64,000 nt of DNA, taken from the NCBI RefSeq assembly GCF_006438955.1, contig NZ_RCZK01000001.1, positions 124,001-188,000 of the forward strand, read 5' to 3'. The translations under genes and the position numbers were made by a program. The notes beneath the pieces were generated by a model. That model made no database searches and was not told the DNA's origin. It saw only the letters and a list, made by a program, of their open reading frames with translations. The stretch comes from Sphingomonas oligophenolica. GTDB taxonomy: Bacteria; Pseudomonadota; Alphaproteobacteria; Sphingomonadales; Sphingomonadaceae. Below are positions 37,579-46,934 of the stretch, piece after piece. The first letter of the stretch is position 1; every line of letters begins with the position of its first letter.

Positions 37579-37730
37579 GGTCGCTTCCATCTAGGCTGAA
37601 GCGTAGCGGGAGCATTTGAATACGGTGTCGCCATACCTGCCCGCCTCCATCCCCAGCCAGCAGATTGAATAAGAACAGGGCGCGCTTGGGAATTCCCTCT
37701 CGAATCAACAAATCGGAAATCGAATCTAGA

Positions 37731-38165
37731 TCAGTAGGTCCGCCAGAGGCCCGGGGTCGCGAGCTCGAGGACATGGCCATCGGGATCTTCGAAATACAGG
37801 CTTCGCCCGCCCGCGGGCCACGCCATCTCGCCGCGCATTGTCACCCCGGCATTTGTCAGGCGATCATGCCACGCCGCATAGCTCGCGGCGGTGATCGCGA
37901 ACGCCATGTGGACCGGCCCCTGCCCGTCATGCCCCGGTACGATCCCGCGCTCGCCGACCATGTCCGTTTGGCTCGCGCCGCCAAGGAACACGAGCAGTAC
38001 TCCCTGCCGCCCCGCGTCGAACGCGGTCAGCCGGTCGGTTTCGAGCAACGGGTCGAGCCGCAGCACATCGCGGAAGAACGCGGCCGCGCGCGCCATGTCG
38101 GCGACATAAAGCGCGGTCTCCAGCAGCCCTTCGATTCGCGGCGCATCGGTGGCCGCAGCGCTCAC
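37731..38165 (-). CDS. VOC family protein (glyoxalase/bleomycin resistance fold)
   Basis: A 144-aa protein. Two beta-alpha-beta-beta-beta units are visible: ETALYVADMARAAAFFRDVL and later FAITAASYAAWHDRL, with a metal-ligand type LYFEDPDGHVLEL near the end. The start is a GTG at 38165 overlapping the udg stop (GTGA), so it is coupled to UDP-glucose dehydrogenase. The substrate is unknown. Confidence 0.88.
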   Translation of the reverse strand: MSAAATDAPRIEGLLETALYVADMARAAAFFRDVLRLDPLLETDRLTAFDAGRQGVLLVFLGGASQTDMVGERGIVPGHDGQGPVHMAFAITAASYAAWHDRLTNAGVTMRGEMAWPAGGRSLYFEDPDGHVLELATPGLWRTY

Positions 38166-39472
38166 CGCCCGACTGCGGTATAGGCGAACCCCGCCGCCTC
38201 GACGATGTCGCGGCGATAGACGTTGCGCAGGTCGACCATCACGGGTGCCGTCATCACCTGCTTCAATCGCGTCAGGTCGAGCGCGCGGAACGCGTCCCAT
38301 TCGGTGACGATCACGACCGCATCGGCCCCGGTCGCCGCCTCATAGGCATCGCGGCAATAGGTGATGTCGGGCATCACCTCCTTGGCTGACTCGATCCCTT
38401 CGGGGTCATATCCGCGTACCGCGACCCCGGCATCGCCCAGCGCGGTCGCGATCGCGATCGACGGAGCGTCGCGCATGTCGTCGGTGTTGGGTTTGAACGT
38501 CAGACCCAGCAGCGCGACGGTCTTGCCTCGCACGTCGGCGTCGGGCGCGCCGAGCGCGTGGAGCACCTTGCGTCCCATCGCGCGCTTGCGGCTGTCATTC
38601 ACCTTGACCACCGCCTCGACAATCTGGATCGGGGTCTCGTAATCCTCCGCGGTCTTGAGCAGCGCCAGCGTGTCCTTGGGAAAGCACGACCCGCCATAAC
38701 CCGGTCCGGCATGGAGGAATTTCTTGCCGATCCGGTTGTCGAGCCCGATCCCACGCGCGACGTCCTGGACGTCGGCGCCCACCGCCTCGCACAGGTCAGC
38801 GATCTCGTTGATGAAGGTGATCTTGGTCGCGAGGAACGCGTTGGCGGCGTATTTGATCAACTCGGACGTTCGCCGCCCCGTGAACACAAGCGGGCTCTCA
38901 CCGAGATAGAGCGGGCGATAGACCGCGCGCATCACCTCGCGCGCGCGCTCATCCTCCGTTCCGATCACGATCCGGTCGGGGCGCTTGAAATCGCCGATCG
39001 CGGCACCCTCGCGGAGGAATTCGGGGTTGGACACGACCGCGAGGTCGAGATCGGGGCTGCGTTCGCGGAGGATCGCCTCGACTCGGTCGCCGGTCCCCAC
39101 CGGCACAGTCGATTTGGTCACGACGACCGCAGGACCTGTCATCGCATCCGCGATTTCCTCGGTCGCCGCGAACACATAGCTCAGATCGGCATGGCCGTCG
39201 CCACGCCGCGAGGGCGTGCCGACCGCGATGAACACCGCGTCCGCACCCGCGACCGCGCCCGCTAGATCGGTGGTGAAGCGTAGCCGTCCCGCCGCGACAT
39301 TGGTCGCGACCAGTTGCTCGAGTCCGGGTTCGAAGATCGGCATGCGGCCCGCCTCGAGTGCGGCGATCTTGGTCTCATCCTTGTCGACGCACACCACGTC
39401 ATGGCCGAAATCGGAAAAACAGGCCCCCGATACCAAGCCGACATAGCCCGATCCGATCATCGTGATGCGCAT
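38162..39472 (-). CDS. udg: UDP-glucose 6-dehydrogenase
   Basis: A 436-aa NAD-dependent enzyme oxidising UDP-glucose to UDP-glucuronate for exopolysaccharide and lipid A-related sugars. The N-terminal Rossmann motif is MIGSGYVGLVSG, the central domain has the catalytic Cys in GPGYGGSCFPKDT, and the C-terminal domain has LGLTFKPNTDDMRDAPS. AGGGACATCC precedes the ATG. The VOC gene is coupled downstream. Confidence 0.95.
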   Translation of the reverse strand: MRITMIGSGYVGLVSGACFSDFGHDVVCVDKDETKIAALEAGRMPIFEPGLEQLVATNVAAGRLRFTTDLAGAVAGADAVFIAVGTPSRRGDGHADLSYVFAATEEIADAMTGPAVVVTKSTVPVGTGDRVEAILRERSPDLDLAVVSNPEFLREGAAIGDFKRPDRIVIGTEDERAREVMRAVYRPLYLGESPLVFTGRRTSELIKYAANAFLATKITFINEIADLCEAVGADVQDVARGIGLDNRIGKKFLHAGPGYGGSCFPKDTLALLKTAEDYETPIQIVEAVVKVNDSRKRAMGRKVLHALGAPDADVRGKTVALLGLTFKPNTDDMRDAPSIAIATALGDAGVAVRGYDPEGIESAKEVMPDITYCRDAYEAATGADAVVIVTEWDAFRALDLTRLKQVMTAPVMVDLRNVYRRDIVEAAGFAYTAVGR

Positions 39473-39594
39473 GGATGTCCCTTCAGCGACATGGCTCCCG
39501 ACCCGGACGACGGTGCCGACTATGCCCTGTTAGTCGCTCGGCCCGATATTTCCACCGTCGATCGCGGCGATGACGGCTGCCTGTCTTGCGCCGA

Positions 39595-39628
39595 CAAACA
39601 AAAAGGGAGGCCGGCGAACCGACCTCCC
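39595..39628 (-). terminator. intrinsic terminator of the OmpA-like gene
   Basis: On the minus strand a GGGAGGTCGG-TTCG-CCGGCCTCCC hairpin (39605-39628) with a stable tetraloop is followed by TTTTTGTTT. It lies about 30 bp past the stop of the ompA-like gene. Confidence 0.9.
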
Positions 39629-39659
39629 TCATTGCATTTCCTTGGGAAAGGTTGGGGTC

Positions 39660-40799
39660 TTACTGACCCGAACCCGGCCCGTAGGTGACTTCCACGCGAC
39701 GGTTCTGGACTTCGCGGACGCCGTCGGCGGTCTGCACGCGCAGGCGCGTTTCGCCGAAGGCTTCCGTCGAGACCACGCCATCGGGGATGCCGTGCGAGGA
39801 CATGTACGACTTCACCGCATCCGCGCGACGCTGCGACAGACCGACGTTGTACGTCGCGGTGCCCGAGGTGTCGGTGTAACCCGCCAGCATGACCTGCGCA
39901 TTGCCGCAGCTCTGATACTGGGTGACGGCATTGTCGAGGATCGACCCTGCCTCGGGCGTGATGTCCGACTTGTCCCATTCGAAGAACACGATGAACGGTC
40001 CAGGCGAGCACACCGGCGCCTCGACCACTGGGGGCGGAGGCGGCGGGGGAGGAGGTGCCATCGGCGGCGGCGGCGGGGGCGGGGGTGCCGCTGGCTCGCC
40101 GAAGTTGTAGGTCACGCCGCCCAGGATGCTGTGCGAACGATACCGCCCATCATACTGTGCGTTGTTGATCTGGTTGATCACCTTGACGTTCTCGGCGTTG
40201 AAGAAGCGATACTTCAACGTCGCGTCGAGGTGGTCGGTCAGCGGTGCGCGCACGCCCGCCAGGCCCTGATAGGCAAACACGGTGTCGGAATCGTCGACCG
40301 TATAGCCGTACACGTTCAGGCCAATCTTTTCCTTGACCCGCGCAACACCGACGCCGCCGCCGATGAAGCCCTGGATGCCGTCGTCGGGACCGAAGTCGAG
40401 CAGGCCGTTCAGCATGAAGCTGAGCGCCGACGACGAACCACCGGCGTAGTCATAATTGCCTGCGGGTGCCGAACCGACGCTACCGTTCGACCGGTAGAAA
40501 CCGACTGGAACGATCGCCGAATAGCTATCGACCGACGCCTTGCGATAGCCGACTTCGGTCTCGACGCGGAACGCGCCGAAATCATAGCCCATGTGGGCAT
40601 CGACATCGTAGCCGTAATCATGATTGAGCGTGGACGCGTTATTCGTCCGAACGCCAGCGGTGCTGGTGATATCGAAGTCGATATCCTCGACGATCATGCC
40701 GCCGCCTTCGACGCCGACGTACCACGACTTATCGCGGGCGAGGGCGGGTGAGGCGAGGGCGGTGGAGGCGAGTGCCAGAATGACGGCAATCTTCCGCAT
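39660..40799 (-). CDS. OmpA-family outer membrane protein
   Basis: A 379-aa outer membrane protein. A signal peptide (ending ALASPALA) is followed by an eight-strand beta-barrel (about 22-235, strands ending in aromatic residues) and a Pro-rich hinge at about 237-258. The C-terminal OmpA/MotB peptidoglycan-binding domain has FFEWDKSDITPEAG, AGYTDTSGTATYN, LSQRRADAVKSY and QNRRVEV. It links the outer membrane to peptidoglycan. It has its own terminator and an AAAGGGG site. Confidence 0.95.
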   Translation of the reverse strand: MRKIAVILALASTALASPALARDKSWYVGVEGGGMIVEDIDFDITSTAGVRTNNASTLNHDYGYDVDAHMGYDFGAFRVETEVGYRKASVDSYSAIVPVGFYRSNGSVGSAPAGNYDYAGGSSSALSFMLNGLLDFGPDDGIQGFIGGGVGVARVKEKIGLNVYGYTVDDSDTVFAYQGLAGVRAPLTDHLDATLKYRFFNAENVKVINQINNAQYDGRYRSHSILGGVTYNFGEPAAPPPPPPPPMAPPPPPPPPPVVEAPVCSPGPFIVFFEWDKSDITPEAGSILDNAVTQYQSCGNAQVMLAGYTDTSGTATYNVGLSQRRADAVKSYMSSHGIPDGVVSTEAFGETRLRVQTADGVREVQNRRVEVTYGPGSGQ

Positions 40800-40908
40800 A
40801 TAATTCCCCTTTCTTGAGTGTCACTACGAACAGCGCAAACTCACTATCTGATCGATAGTTTCCACGCAAGCCGACAAAAAGGGGGAGTGTTGCCTGAACG
40901 ACACAGGT

Positions 40909-41409
40909 TTATGACGGCGCGATCAGCCCGTGGAACCGCAGAACGCCAAGGATGGCGCTGATTGAAGTCCTTGATTCGAGGTCAATAACCGTACCCCCAT
41001 CGGGTTCCGTTATTGGCTGCGCGGGGCCGATCGACTGGGTTCCCGCGATCGTCAGCCGAGCGGCAGCGATCACGCCGATCGTCCAGCTGCCCTGGTCGAA
41101 TCGAACCGTCAGCCGATTGGGGATCGACCACGCCGCCATCCCCTCCGTCGGCGCGACGAACCGCCATCCGCCCGCGGTCCACCCGGCGATGCTGTGCGCC
41201 TGCCCCGCCCACTCGCCGGTCGGGTCGTCGCCCAGTATCCACGCCTCTCCCGGCGCGGGGGCGCTTGGCGGCACCGTTGCCCCGACCGCCAGCACGGCGG
41301 GCTGGATTAGGAACGCCAGCTGGGTCAGTGCTTCATTGTGGACCAGATCTTTGCCCGCCTGCCCCGGCACAATCAGCGGCAGGTCAAGCCGCGCGCTCGT
41401 ATTTTCCAT
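40909..41409 (-). CDS. DUF2793 protein of the GTA cluster
   Basis: A 166-aa protein. It begins TSARLDLPLIVPGQAGKDL and continues VHNEALTQL, then AILGDDPTGEWAG-like Trp-rich repeats, as in DUF2793 proteins found at the end of GTA and related phage tail clusters. AAGGAGAG precedes the ATG, 13 bp after the g15 stop. Probably a tail-fibre or host-range protein. The 110 bp beyond its stop separate it from the OmpA-like gene. Confidence 0.82.
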   Translation of the reverse strand: MENTSARLDLPLIVPGQAGKDLVHNEALTQLAFLIQPAVLAVGATVPPSAPAPGEAWILGDDPTGEWAGQAHSIAGWTAGGWRFVAPTEGMAAWSIPNRLTVRFDQGSWTIGVIAAARLTIAGTQSIGPAQPITEPDGGTVIDLESRTSISAILGVLRFHGLIAPS

Positions 41410-41422
41410 CGTCGTCTCTCCT

Positions 41423-43552
41423 TCAGATCATTATCACCGCGGCGTGCGACGTGCCGTGCGTACCGCGCTGGCGTATCTCGACGCGCGCGCCCGGCTCGGG
41501 TGCGGTCGGCAGCTCGATCGACGGTGCCGTCACTTCCCAGTTCGACACCGCGCCATCGGGCGCGAGGATCGTAACCGCGTAGCGCTCTGTCTCTTCGACC
41601 AACGGCGCGTCGACCAGGTCGGCCCATGCCCAGCCCTGACGGCTCCGCCGGGTCCAGCTCAGCTGCCATCCGCCTCCCTTTAAGACTGCCGCGTGCAAGT
41701 GGACCGGCGATGGCGGTACGACCGACCCCCCGCTCACGGCCGCCGTCGCCGCGGCGGGACCGGCGACATCGCCGACCCCGGTCGCGAGCAACGCCACGCC
41801 CTGCCCAATCGACCCCAGCGGCAGGTCGATCGTCCCGACCGCCTCGCGTTCGATCAGCGTGAACGCCTCGCCCGCCTGATGCGCCGCGCTGGCCCAGTCG
41901 GTTCCGCGGACCCCACGCCGCAACCCCGACAGCCGCCACCGCGCATCGCCGAGCGGCGTCGCGCGCGCGAATTGGATCAGCTCGTCGCCGACCAGCGCCA
42001 GGTTGCGCCCCTGCGACAGCCCGATATCGTCGGCATCGCCCAACATCATGTCCGCGCGCGCCAGGACGGCGATCAGCACGTTGCGCCGATCCGCCAGCGT
42101 CGCGGGTCCGTCCCCCGGCGGCAGTTCGACCACCCCCAGCGTTGCCGGGGCTGCAGTGGCGCCCGCCGCGATCCAGCTCTCGCCGTCGTCGAGGCTGTAG
42201 AGCAACGCCGCGCCGCGCCATCCCGGCTCGGTCCCGGTCGCCACCACGCTGAGCCGCGGAGCGCCGAGGACATCGTCGCCGAGCGGCGGGATGTCGAACG
42301 CGCGCAGCATCGTCGCGCCGATCAACCGATCGGGCGCTCCCAACACCTGCCCGCTCGACGCCGCGCCCGTGATCGGCGCAATCGTGACCGGGGCCAGTTC
42401 GACGCGGGTCGCCATCCCCTCCACCATCACCGATCGCGCGCGCCATATCCCCTGCTCATCTATGATGGCGACCGCACTGCCAGGCACCAGCCCGATTGCG
42501 TCGATCCCCGCGCTCACCGTGCGACGGATCCGCATCGCTTCGGCGATCACGAGCGCGCGCTCCGCGATGCCGCGCGCCGCGCTCGCGGTCAGCACCGCGG
42601 GCAGCTCGATCCGCGCCGCCTGCGTCCCCGCGCCAGGGCGCACCGCCTGCTGCACCCCGATCTGGTAATCGCGCGCGGGATCATGGTGCGCGACCGACAG
42701 CGTCCGCGGCACCGTGTCGATCGCGGCAATCGCGCGCGCGCGGCGTTGCCCCGCGCCGGTCGCCACCACCGCGTCATCCGCCAGCATCACCGGATCACCC
42801 GCCGCATCGCGCATGGTCAGCCGCGCGCCGCCCGGCGACCACCACGCCCCGCTGATCACCGCCAGGCTGTCGAGCACGCCCGCGACGCTGTCCCCCGCCG
42901 CGGCATAGCCCTCCAGCTGCTGCGCGACCTCGGCATCGACCTCGTCGGCCAGCGCCATCGCGATCGCGCCCGCCGCCACCGCGCCCTCGTCCGCGACCAC
43001 CTCGAAGGTCAGCGACGGGATGCGATTGCCGAAATCGCCGAGGTGCAGCGCTTCGAACACCGCGTAGGCGCAGCCGCGATATGCCGGGGTCGTCGGCTCC
43101 GCCGAGGCGATCAATGGGTCGACCGGCTGATCCTCGTCGCCCAGGTACAGCCGGAATCCGGTCGTCGCCTTCCAGTCCCCCGCCGCACCGCGCAACAGCT
43201 TGCCCTCCGCCCAGATCCGCCGCACCCCGCGGATCGCGCGCGCCGACAGCACCACCGCGAAGCTCGCCGAATAGCTGTAGGTCGCGGTCGACGGCTGACC
43301 CTTGCTGCCCCCCACGGTCGTCCGCGTCTCGATCAGATCGGTCGCCCAGATCACCGTTCCCGCCACGCGAATCGTCCCGAACAGCTTGGGGATCTGCGTC
43401 CCATAGCTCGACGTCTGCAGCGCCAGATCGGTCAGCCGCGGCCCTTCGCGGGTCGCGGGTCGGAAGATCCGCGTATCGACCGATCGCCCGATCACCGCCC
43501 CGATCGGCCCTCCCACCGCGGCTCCTACCGCGGTCAGCACCAGCGTCGCCAT
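41423..43552 (-). CDS. GTA tail tip protein, g15-like
   Basis: A 709-aa protein. It opens MATLVLTAVGAAVGGPIGAV and has SSYGTQIPKLFGTIRVAGTVIWATDL, the pattern of baseplate or tail-tip proteins of Rhodobacter-type GTA clusters (g15 'megatron'). It lacks the long N-terminal TIM-barrel part of the full-length type and is therefore the short form. AGGGGGA precedes ATG 43552. The frame is intact although genes upstream in the cluster are broken. Confidence 0.85.
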   Translation of the reverse strand: MATLVLTAVGAAVGGPIGAVIGRSVDTRIFRPATREGPRLTDLALQTSSYGTQIPKLFGTIRVAGTVIWATDLIETRTTVGGSKGQPSTATYSYSASFAVVLSARAIRGVRRIWAEGKLLRGAAGDWKATTGFRLYLGDEDQPVDPLIASAEPTTPAYRGCAYAVFEALHLGDFGNRIPSLTFEVVADEGAVAAGAIAMALADEVDAEVAQQLEGYAAAGDSVAGVLDSLAVISGAWWSPGGARLTMRDAAGDPVMLADDAVVATGAGQRRARAIAAIDTVPRTLSVAHHDPARDYQIGVQQAVRPGAGTQAARIELPAVLTASAARGIAERALVIAEAMRIRRTVSAGIDAIGLVPGSAVAIIDEQGIWRARSVMVEGMATRVELAPVTIAPITGAASSGQVLGAPDRLIGATMLRAFDIPPLGDDVLGAPRLSVVATGTEPGWRGAALLYSLDDGESWIAAGATAAPATLGVVELPPGDGPATLADRRNVLIAVLARADMMLGDADDIGLSQGRNLALVGDELIQFARATPLGDARWRLSGLRRGVRGTDWASAAHQAGEAFTLIEREAVGTIDLPLGSIGQGVALLATGVGDVAGPAAATAAVSGGSVVPPSPVHLHAAVLKGGGWQLSWTRRSRQGWAWADLVDAPLVEETERYAVTILAPDGAVSNWEVTAPSIELPTAPEPGARVEIRQRGTHGTSHAAVIMI

Positions 43553-43573
43553 GTCCGTCCCCCTCACGCCCGC

Positions 43574-43954
43574 TCAGCGGTCGAACCGCCACACGCCGAT
43601 CACCGGCCACGGCGGCGCGCCGGGCCGCTCGACCACGCGCCGCAGCGCCGCATCGGCATGAACGATGCCGCCCGTCGTCTTGATCGCTAGATGAAGCTGC
43701 CCCGCCCCCACCGCAAACAGCAGCACGTCGCCTGCGCGCGCCACCGGCACCCGCGTCAACGCCGCGTCGAGCAGCGCCGCGACCCGCTCGGACCGCCCGC
43801 CGCGGAGCGCATAGCCGCTCGGCACCGCGCCCTCGAAGCCATCGGCGCGCAACGCCGCCGCGACCACCCCGACGCAATCGAGCCCGCCCGCCACCGCGCG
43901 CCCGTGCAACCGGAACCGCGCGCCGATCAGCGCGCGCGCCGCCGCCTCACCCAC
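43574..43954 (-). CDS. NlpC/P60 family peptidase, GTA g14-like
   Basis: A 126-aa cysteine peptidase expected to cut peptidoglycan during cell entry. The catalytic Cys is in GLDCVGVV and the His in GQLHLAIKT. The GTG start overlaps the g13 stop by 8 bp. It keeps its GTA position between g13 and g15. Confidence 0.85.
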   Translation of the reverse strand: MGEAAARALIGARFRLHGRAVAGGLDCVGVVAAALRADGFEGAVPSGYALRGGRSERVAALLDAALTRVPVARAGDVLLFAVGAGQLHLAIKTTGGIVHADAALRRVVERPGAPPWPVIGVWRFDR

Positions 43955-44597
43955 CGGGATAGCGCGTCAGCAAGTCGATCCCGGGCAGGAACGGCTCGCC
44001 ACGAAAATTCGCCGCGTTGGCAAACCGCCCCGCGCAGGTCGCTAGCGTCTTGTCGCACCCCTCGATCACATCGACCAGGACGCCCGGCGTCACCGCGAAG
44101 GCGGGGGCGCTGCGCAGCGTTACCACCGCGCCCTCCGACGCCGCGATCGCACTCGCCAGTCCCGCATTGCGGCCTCCGAACCAGCGCAACGTCCCCCCCG
44201 CATAGCCGTTGGCGACCGGCTCGACCGCGTCGAGCGTCAACACGCGATCGGCGGACGCCACGACGCGCGCGAAGCGGCGCCGCCCCAGCATCGCCACCCG
44301 GCACCGCCAGTCGCCCAGCGTCGCGCGGCACCCCGCTGACGTTTCCTCGACCACCGGGCGCTGCAACGCCACCGTCACCCCCGTCAGTTCGGCGGTGAAG
44401 CCGATGTCGCCCGCCTCGACCGCGGTCAGCATCACCCGCGCGCCGTCCCAGCGCCCCGCGATCAGGTCCGCCTCGCCGATCGCCGCGCTCGTCAGCGCAC
44501 CACCGATTTCCATCGTGTCCGCCTCCAGCCCGTCGGATCGCGCCACCGCCGATGGCGTCATCCCTGGCGCGGCGCGATGGATCAAGCCGTCGATCAT
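43947..44597 (-). CDS. DUF2163 protein, GTA g13-like, truncated at the 5' end
   Basis: A 216-aa frame from an ATG that is internal to the family. The sequence just upstream in the same frame reads VTIGLTAHDRDLMIDG, which is the typical DUF2163 N-terminal block without a start codon. The expected first part of about 40 residues is missing and is replaced by the end of the portal gene. The rest is normal, including SAGCRATLGDWRC and VIEGCDKTLATC. It would be made only if the internal ATG 44597 is used. Confidence 0.75.
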   Translation of the reverse strand: MIDGLIHRAAPGMTPSAVARSDGLEADTMEIGGALTSAAIGEADLIAGRWDGARVMLTAVEAGDIGFTAELTGVTVALQRPVVEETSAGCRATLGDWRCRVAMLGRRRFARVVASADRVLTLDAVEPVANGYAGGTLRWFGGRNAGLASAIAASEGAVVTLRSAPAFAVTPGVLVDVIEGCDKTLATCAGRFANAANFRGEPFLPGIDLLTRYPGG

Positions 44598-44665
44598 CAG
44601 ATCGCGATCATGCGCGGTCAGCCCGATCGTTACCCCGCCTCCATCTCGGCCTTCAGCCGCGCGAA

Positions 44666-45313
44666 CTACTCTGCGCTCAGGCTCGCGCCATCGCCCGGAT
44701 CATAGACCAGCGCGCCCGATGGCCGCGCCGCATTGTCGAGCAGCGCCTTGTTCCACCGCGCCGCGGCGTTGTGGATCGCCACCGCCCCCGACGCCGCACC
44801 GAGCGCGCCCATCCCGTAATGGTCGTCGATCGGGCTGAACGTCTTGAGGTGGATCACCTGCGGCCGCACCAGGTCGACCCCCAGTCGCGTCGCCTGCGCC
44901 CCCACCGCATAACGATACGCCGCCGGCCATCCCGCCACGTCGCACTCCACCGATACGCGTTCGGGCCGCAGCGCGAACAACTCCGCCGCCCCGCCCTCGG
45001 CATCGCGCAGCACCTGGACATAGGCATTGCCATGCAACAGCAACTGCGCGGCCAGCGTCTCGAGCAGCGCCTGCCCCCCCGATCGCGCCTCGACCAGCGC
45101 CAAAAGCCCCGGGTCCGACGCCACCACCGGCGCCCCCGCGACGCTCTCCGCAACCAGCTTCACCGCGCGCTGCGCAATCGCGTTCCCCGCATACGCCTCG
45201 CGCACCTGCGCCTCATAGGACCGCGGCCATTCGCCGACGCTCGCGAGCGTGCCCCCACGCGACAACGCCGGACGCGACGCATCGCGCCCGGTCAACCGAC
45301 CGAACAATTTCAT
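44666..45313 (-). pseudogene. phage/GTA portal protein (g3), truncated
   Basis: A 215-aa fragment of an HK97-type portal protein of about 400 residues. It starts MKLFGRLTGRD and includes VREAYAGNAIAQRAVKLVAE, LLLHGNAYVQVLRD and GMGALGAASGAVAIHNA. It stops at TAG just where the family reads LSAEQFARLKAE; the codons after the TAG (FARLKAEMEAG) continue the portal sequence, so CAG to TAG is the simplest explanation. About eleven codons later the portal sequence ends and g13 sequence begins. AGAGGAAG precedes ATG 45313. Confidence 0.85.
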
Positions 45314-45338
45314 CGATCTTCCTCTCGTCAAACCGGTC

Positions 45339-46669
45339 TCAGACCGTCCGCACCGCCGCCTCGCGCCGCTGGCCCAGCATCAACTCGCTCACCGCCCACA
45401 CCAGCGCGTCGGCGCGGTCGGGGGATCGGCCCGGCCTTCATAGCCGCCGCCCATCACCAGCCCGCACAATTCGTCCTCCAGGCTCGCGAACACCCCCGCA
45501 TGGTGCATCCGCCCCGCTTCGTAGAGCAGCGCCACCGGCTCCGCGCGCGCTACCTTGCCGCGCGCGGCGTGGACCAATGTCAGCGGCAGCCCGACATCCG
45601 CCGCGCGCAATACGCTGCGCACCATCGCGCCGCCCTGGTTCGCCTCCGCCACCACCCGGTCCGCGCCGACCCGTGCCGCGCACGCCGCCACCGCGCGCGC
45701 CCAAGCCTCGGGCGAAGTCGCGGTCACGCTCGCATCCTCGATCACATAGCCGTCGCCATCGCGCCCCAGCGCCACCGCGACGATCCCACACGCATCGCCG
45801 CCGTGTCCGGACAGCGTCCCCGCGGGCGGACCGACCCCCACCACCACGCGCCGCATCGCGGGTACCGCCGTCACCCGCGTCGCCGCGATCATCGCGCGCG
45901 ACCACAACGCGCCCGCGACCTCGTCGATCATCTCGCCGTCGAGCTCCTGCCGCGCCAACCGCGTCCCCGCATAGTCCGCCGTCATCGCATCGACGAACGC
46001 CGCAGGCAGATGCGGGTTGTCGCACGTCCGCCCCAGCGTCTCGACCAGCCCCTTCATCGCCATTACCCGTCGCATCAGCGAGCTCGCGCGCGGCGTCGTC
46101 GTCACCAGCGTCCGCGGTCGCGCGCCGCGCCGCATTCCCATCATCAGATTGTCCCAGGCCGCGCCGTCGCCGGGCCATTTGCCCAGTTCGTCGCACCACG
46201 CCGCGTCATGCTCGGGGCCGCGCAGGCCTTCGGGCGACGCCGCCGAAAAGACCTGCCCGATCGCGCCCGACCCGAACCGGAGCTCGCCGCGGTGCGCCGA
46301 CCAGATGACTTCCTCCTCGTCGCGCGCGATGCTCAGCACCCCGCTCGGCCCCTCGATCATCACCCGGCGCACCTCGTCGATCGTCGCGCCGACCAGCGCG
46401 ATCCGTGCCGCCTCTTGGGTCCGCGCCACCTCGCTGACCCATTCCGCCCCCGCGCGGGTCTTACCGAAACCCCGCCCCGCGCGGATCATCCAGATCCGCC
46501 AGTCGCCGGGCGGTTCGCGCTGCCCATCGTGCGCCCAGGCCGTCCAGCGGTCGCGCAACTCGGCGCGATGCCAGTCCGCCAACCGCCGCGTGATCACCGC
46601 CCGCCGCGCCGTCGGCAACCGCGCCAACGCGGCAGAGGGTGGCATCCGATCGCTCTCGTCCACCGCCAT
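45339..46669 (-). pseudogene. terminase large subunit (g2), frameshifted
   Basis: The ATPase half is intact, with Walker A RAGRGFGKTRAG and a Walker B region AWCDELGKW. Near 45433 the sequence GGCCGGGCCGATCC lacks one base compared with the expected YEGPGRSPDRADALVWA frame, and the open frame ends early at 45389. In the other frame the normal C-terminus (PDRADALVWAVSELMLGQRR) continues to a TGA at 45339. The RNase H-like nuclease motif reads VVVGVGPPAG where GTA and phage terminases have GVDPP, so the catalytic Asp is now Gly. A sequencing error could explain the frameshift but not both changes. Confidence 0.85.
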
Positions 46670-46934
46670 TATCCGGCGGTCCCGGGCCGCGCGCTACGGA
46701 CTTTGTCCGCCCGTCCTCTGCGCACTGCCCGGTACCCCATTCCAGCCCCCCGGCCAAACCCCGCCCATGCGACCCGCGCCGATCGGCCCGACTCGCAATT
46801 TGTCAGCGTTCCCGTTAGGTGCCAAATAAGCGTGACGATGTCAAGTAATTTTGACCTATATGGTTCGTTTTAGGCATTAAGGGATCGGACGTCCTAGGAG
46901 AAGCAAGAGGGATATTGGTACTCTGACGCGCGAG
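46670..46934. promoter_or_regulatory. AT-rich region upstream of the GTA remnant
   Basis: About 265 bp between two minus-strand genes. Its 46820-46900 part is markedly AT-richer than its surroundings. On the minus strand a TTGACA lies at 46844-46839, but no good -10 box follows at normal spacing. It may hold the old GTA promoter; I see no gene. Confidence 0.3.

Noticed and set aside
37579..37730. Protein-like minus-strand stretch between the serine hydrolase and VOC genes
   Set aside because: A short run such as DLLIREGIPKRALFLFNLLAG looks protein-like, but there is no start, ribosome-binding site or recognisable family; too little to call.
41693..43690. Long plus-strand open frame opposite the GTA g15 gene
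   Set aside because: It is Arg/His/Pro-rich without any domain; the minus-strand frame has clear GTA homology and ribosome-binding sites. GC-rich codon bias opens the opposite strand.
44552..46873. Long plus-strand frame opposite terminase and portal
   Set aside because: Low-complexity Arg/Pro sequence antisense to recognisable terminase and portal motifs.
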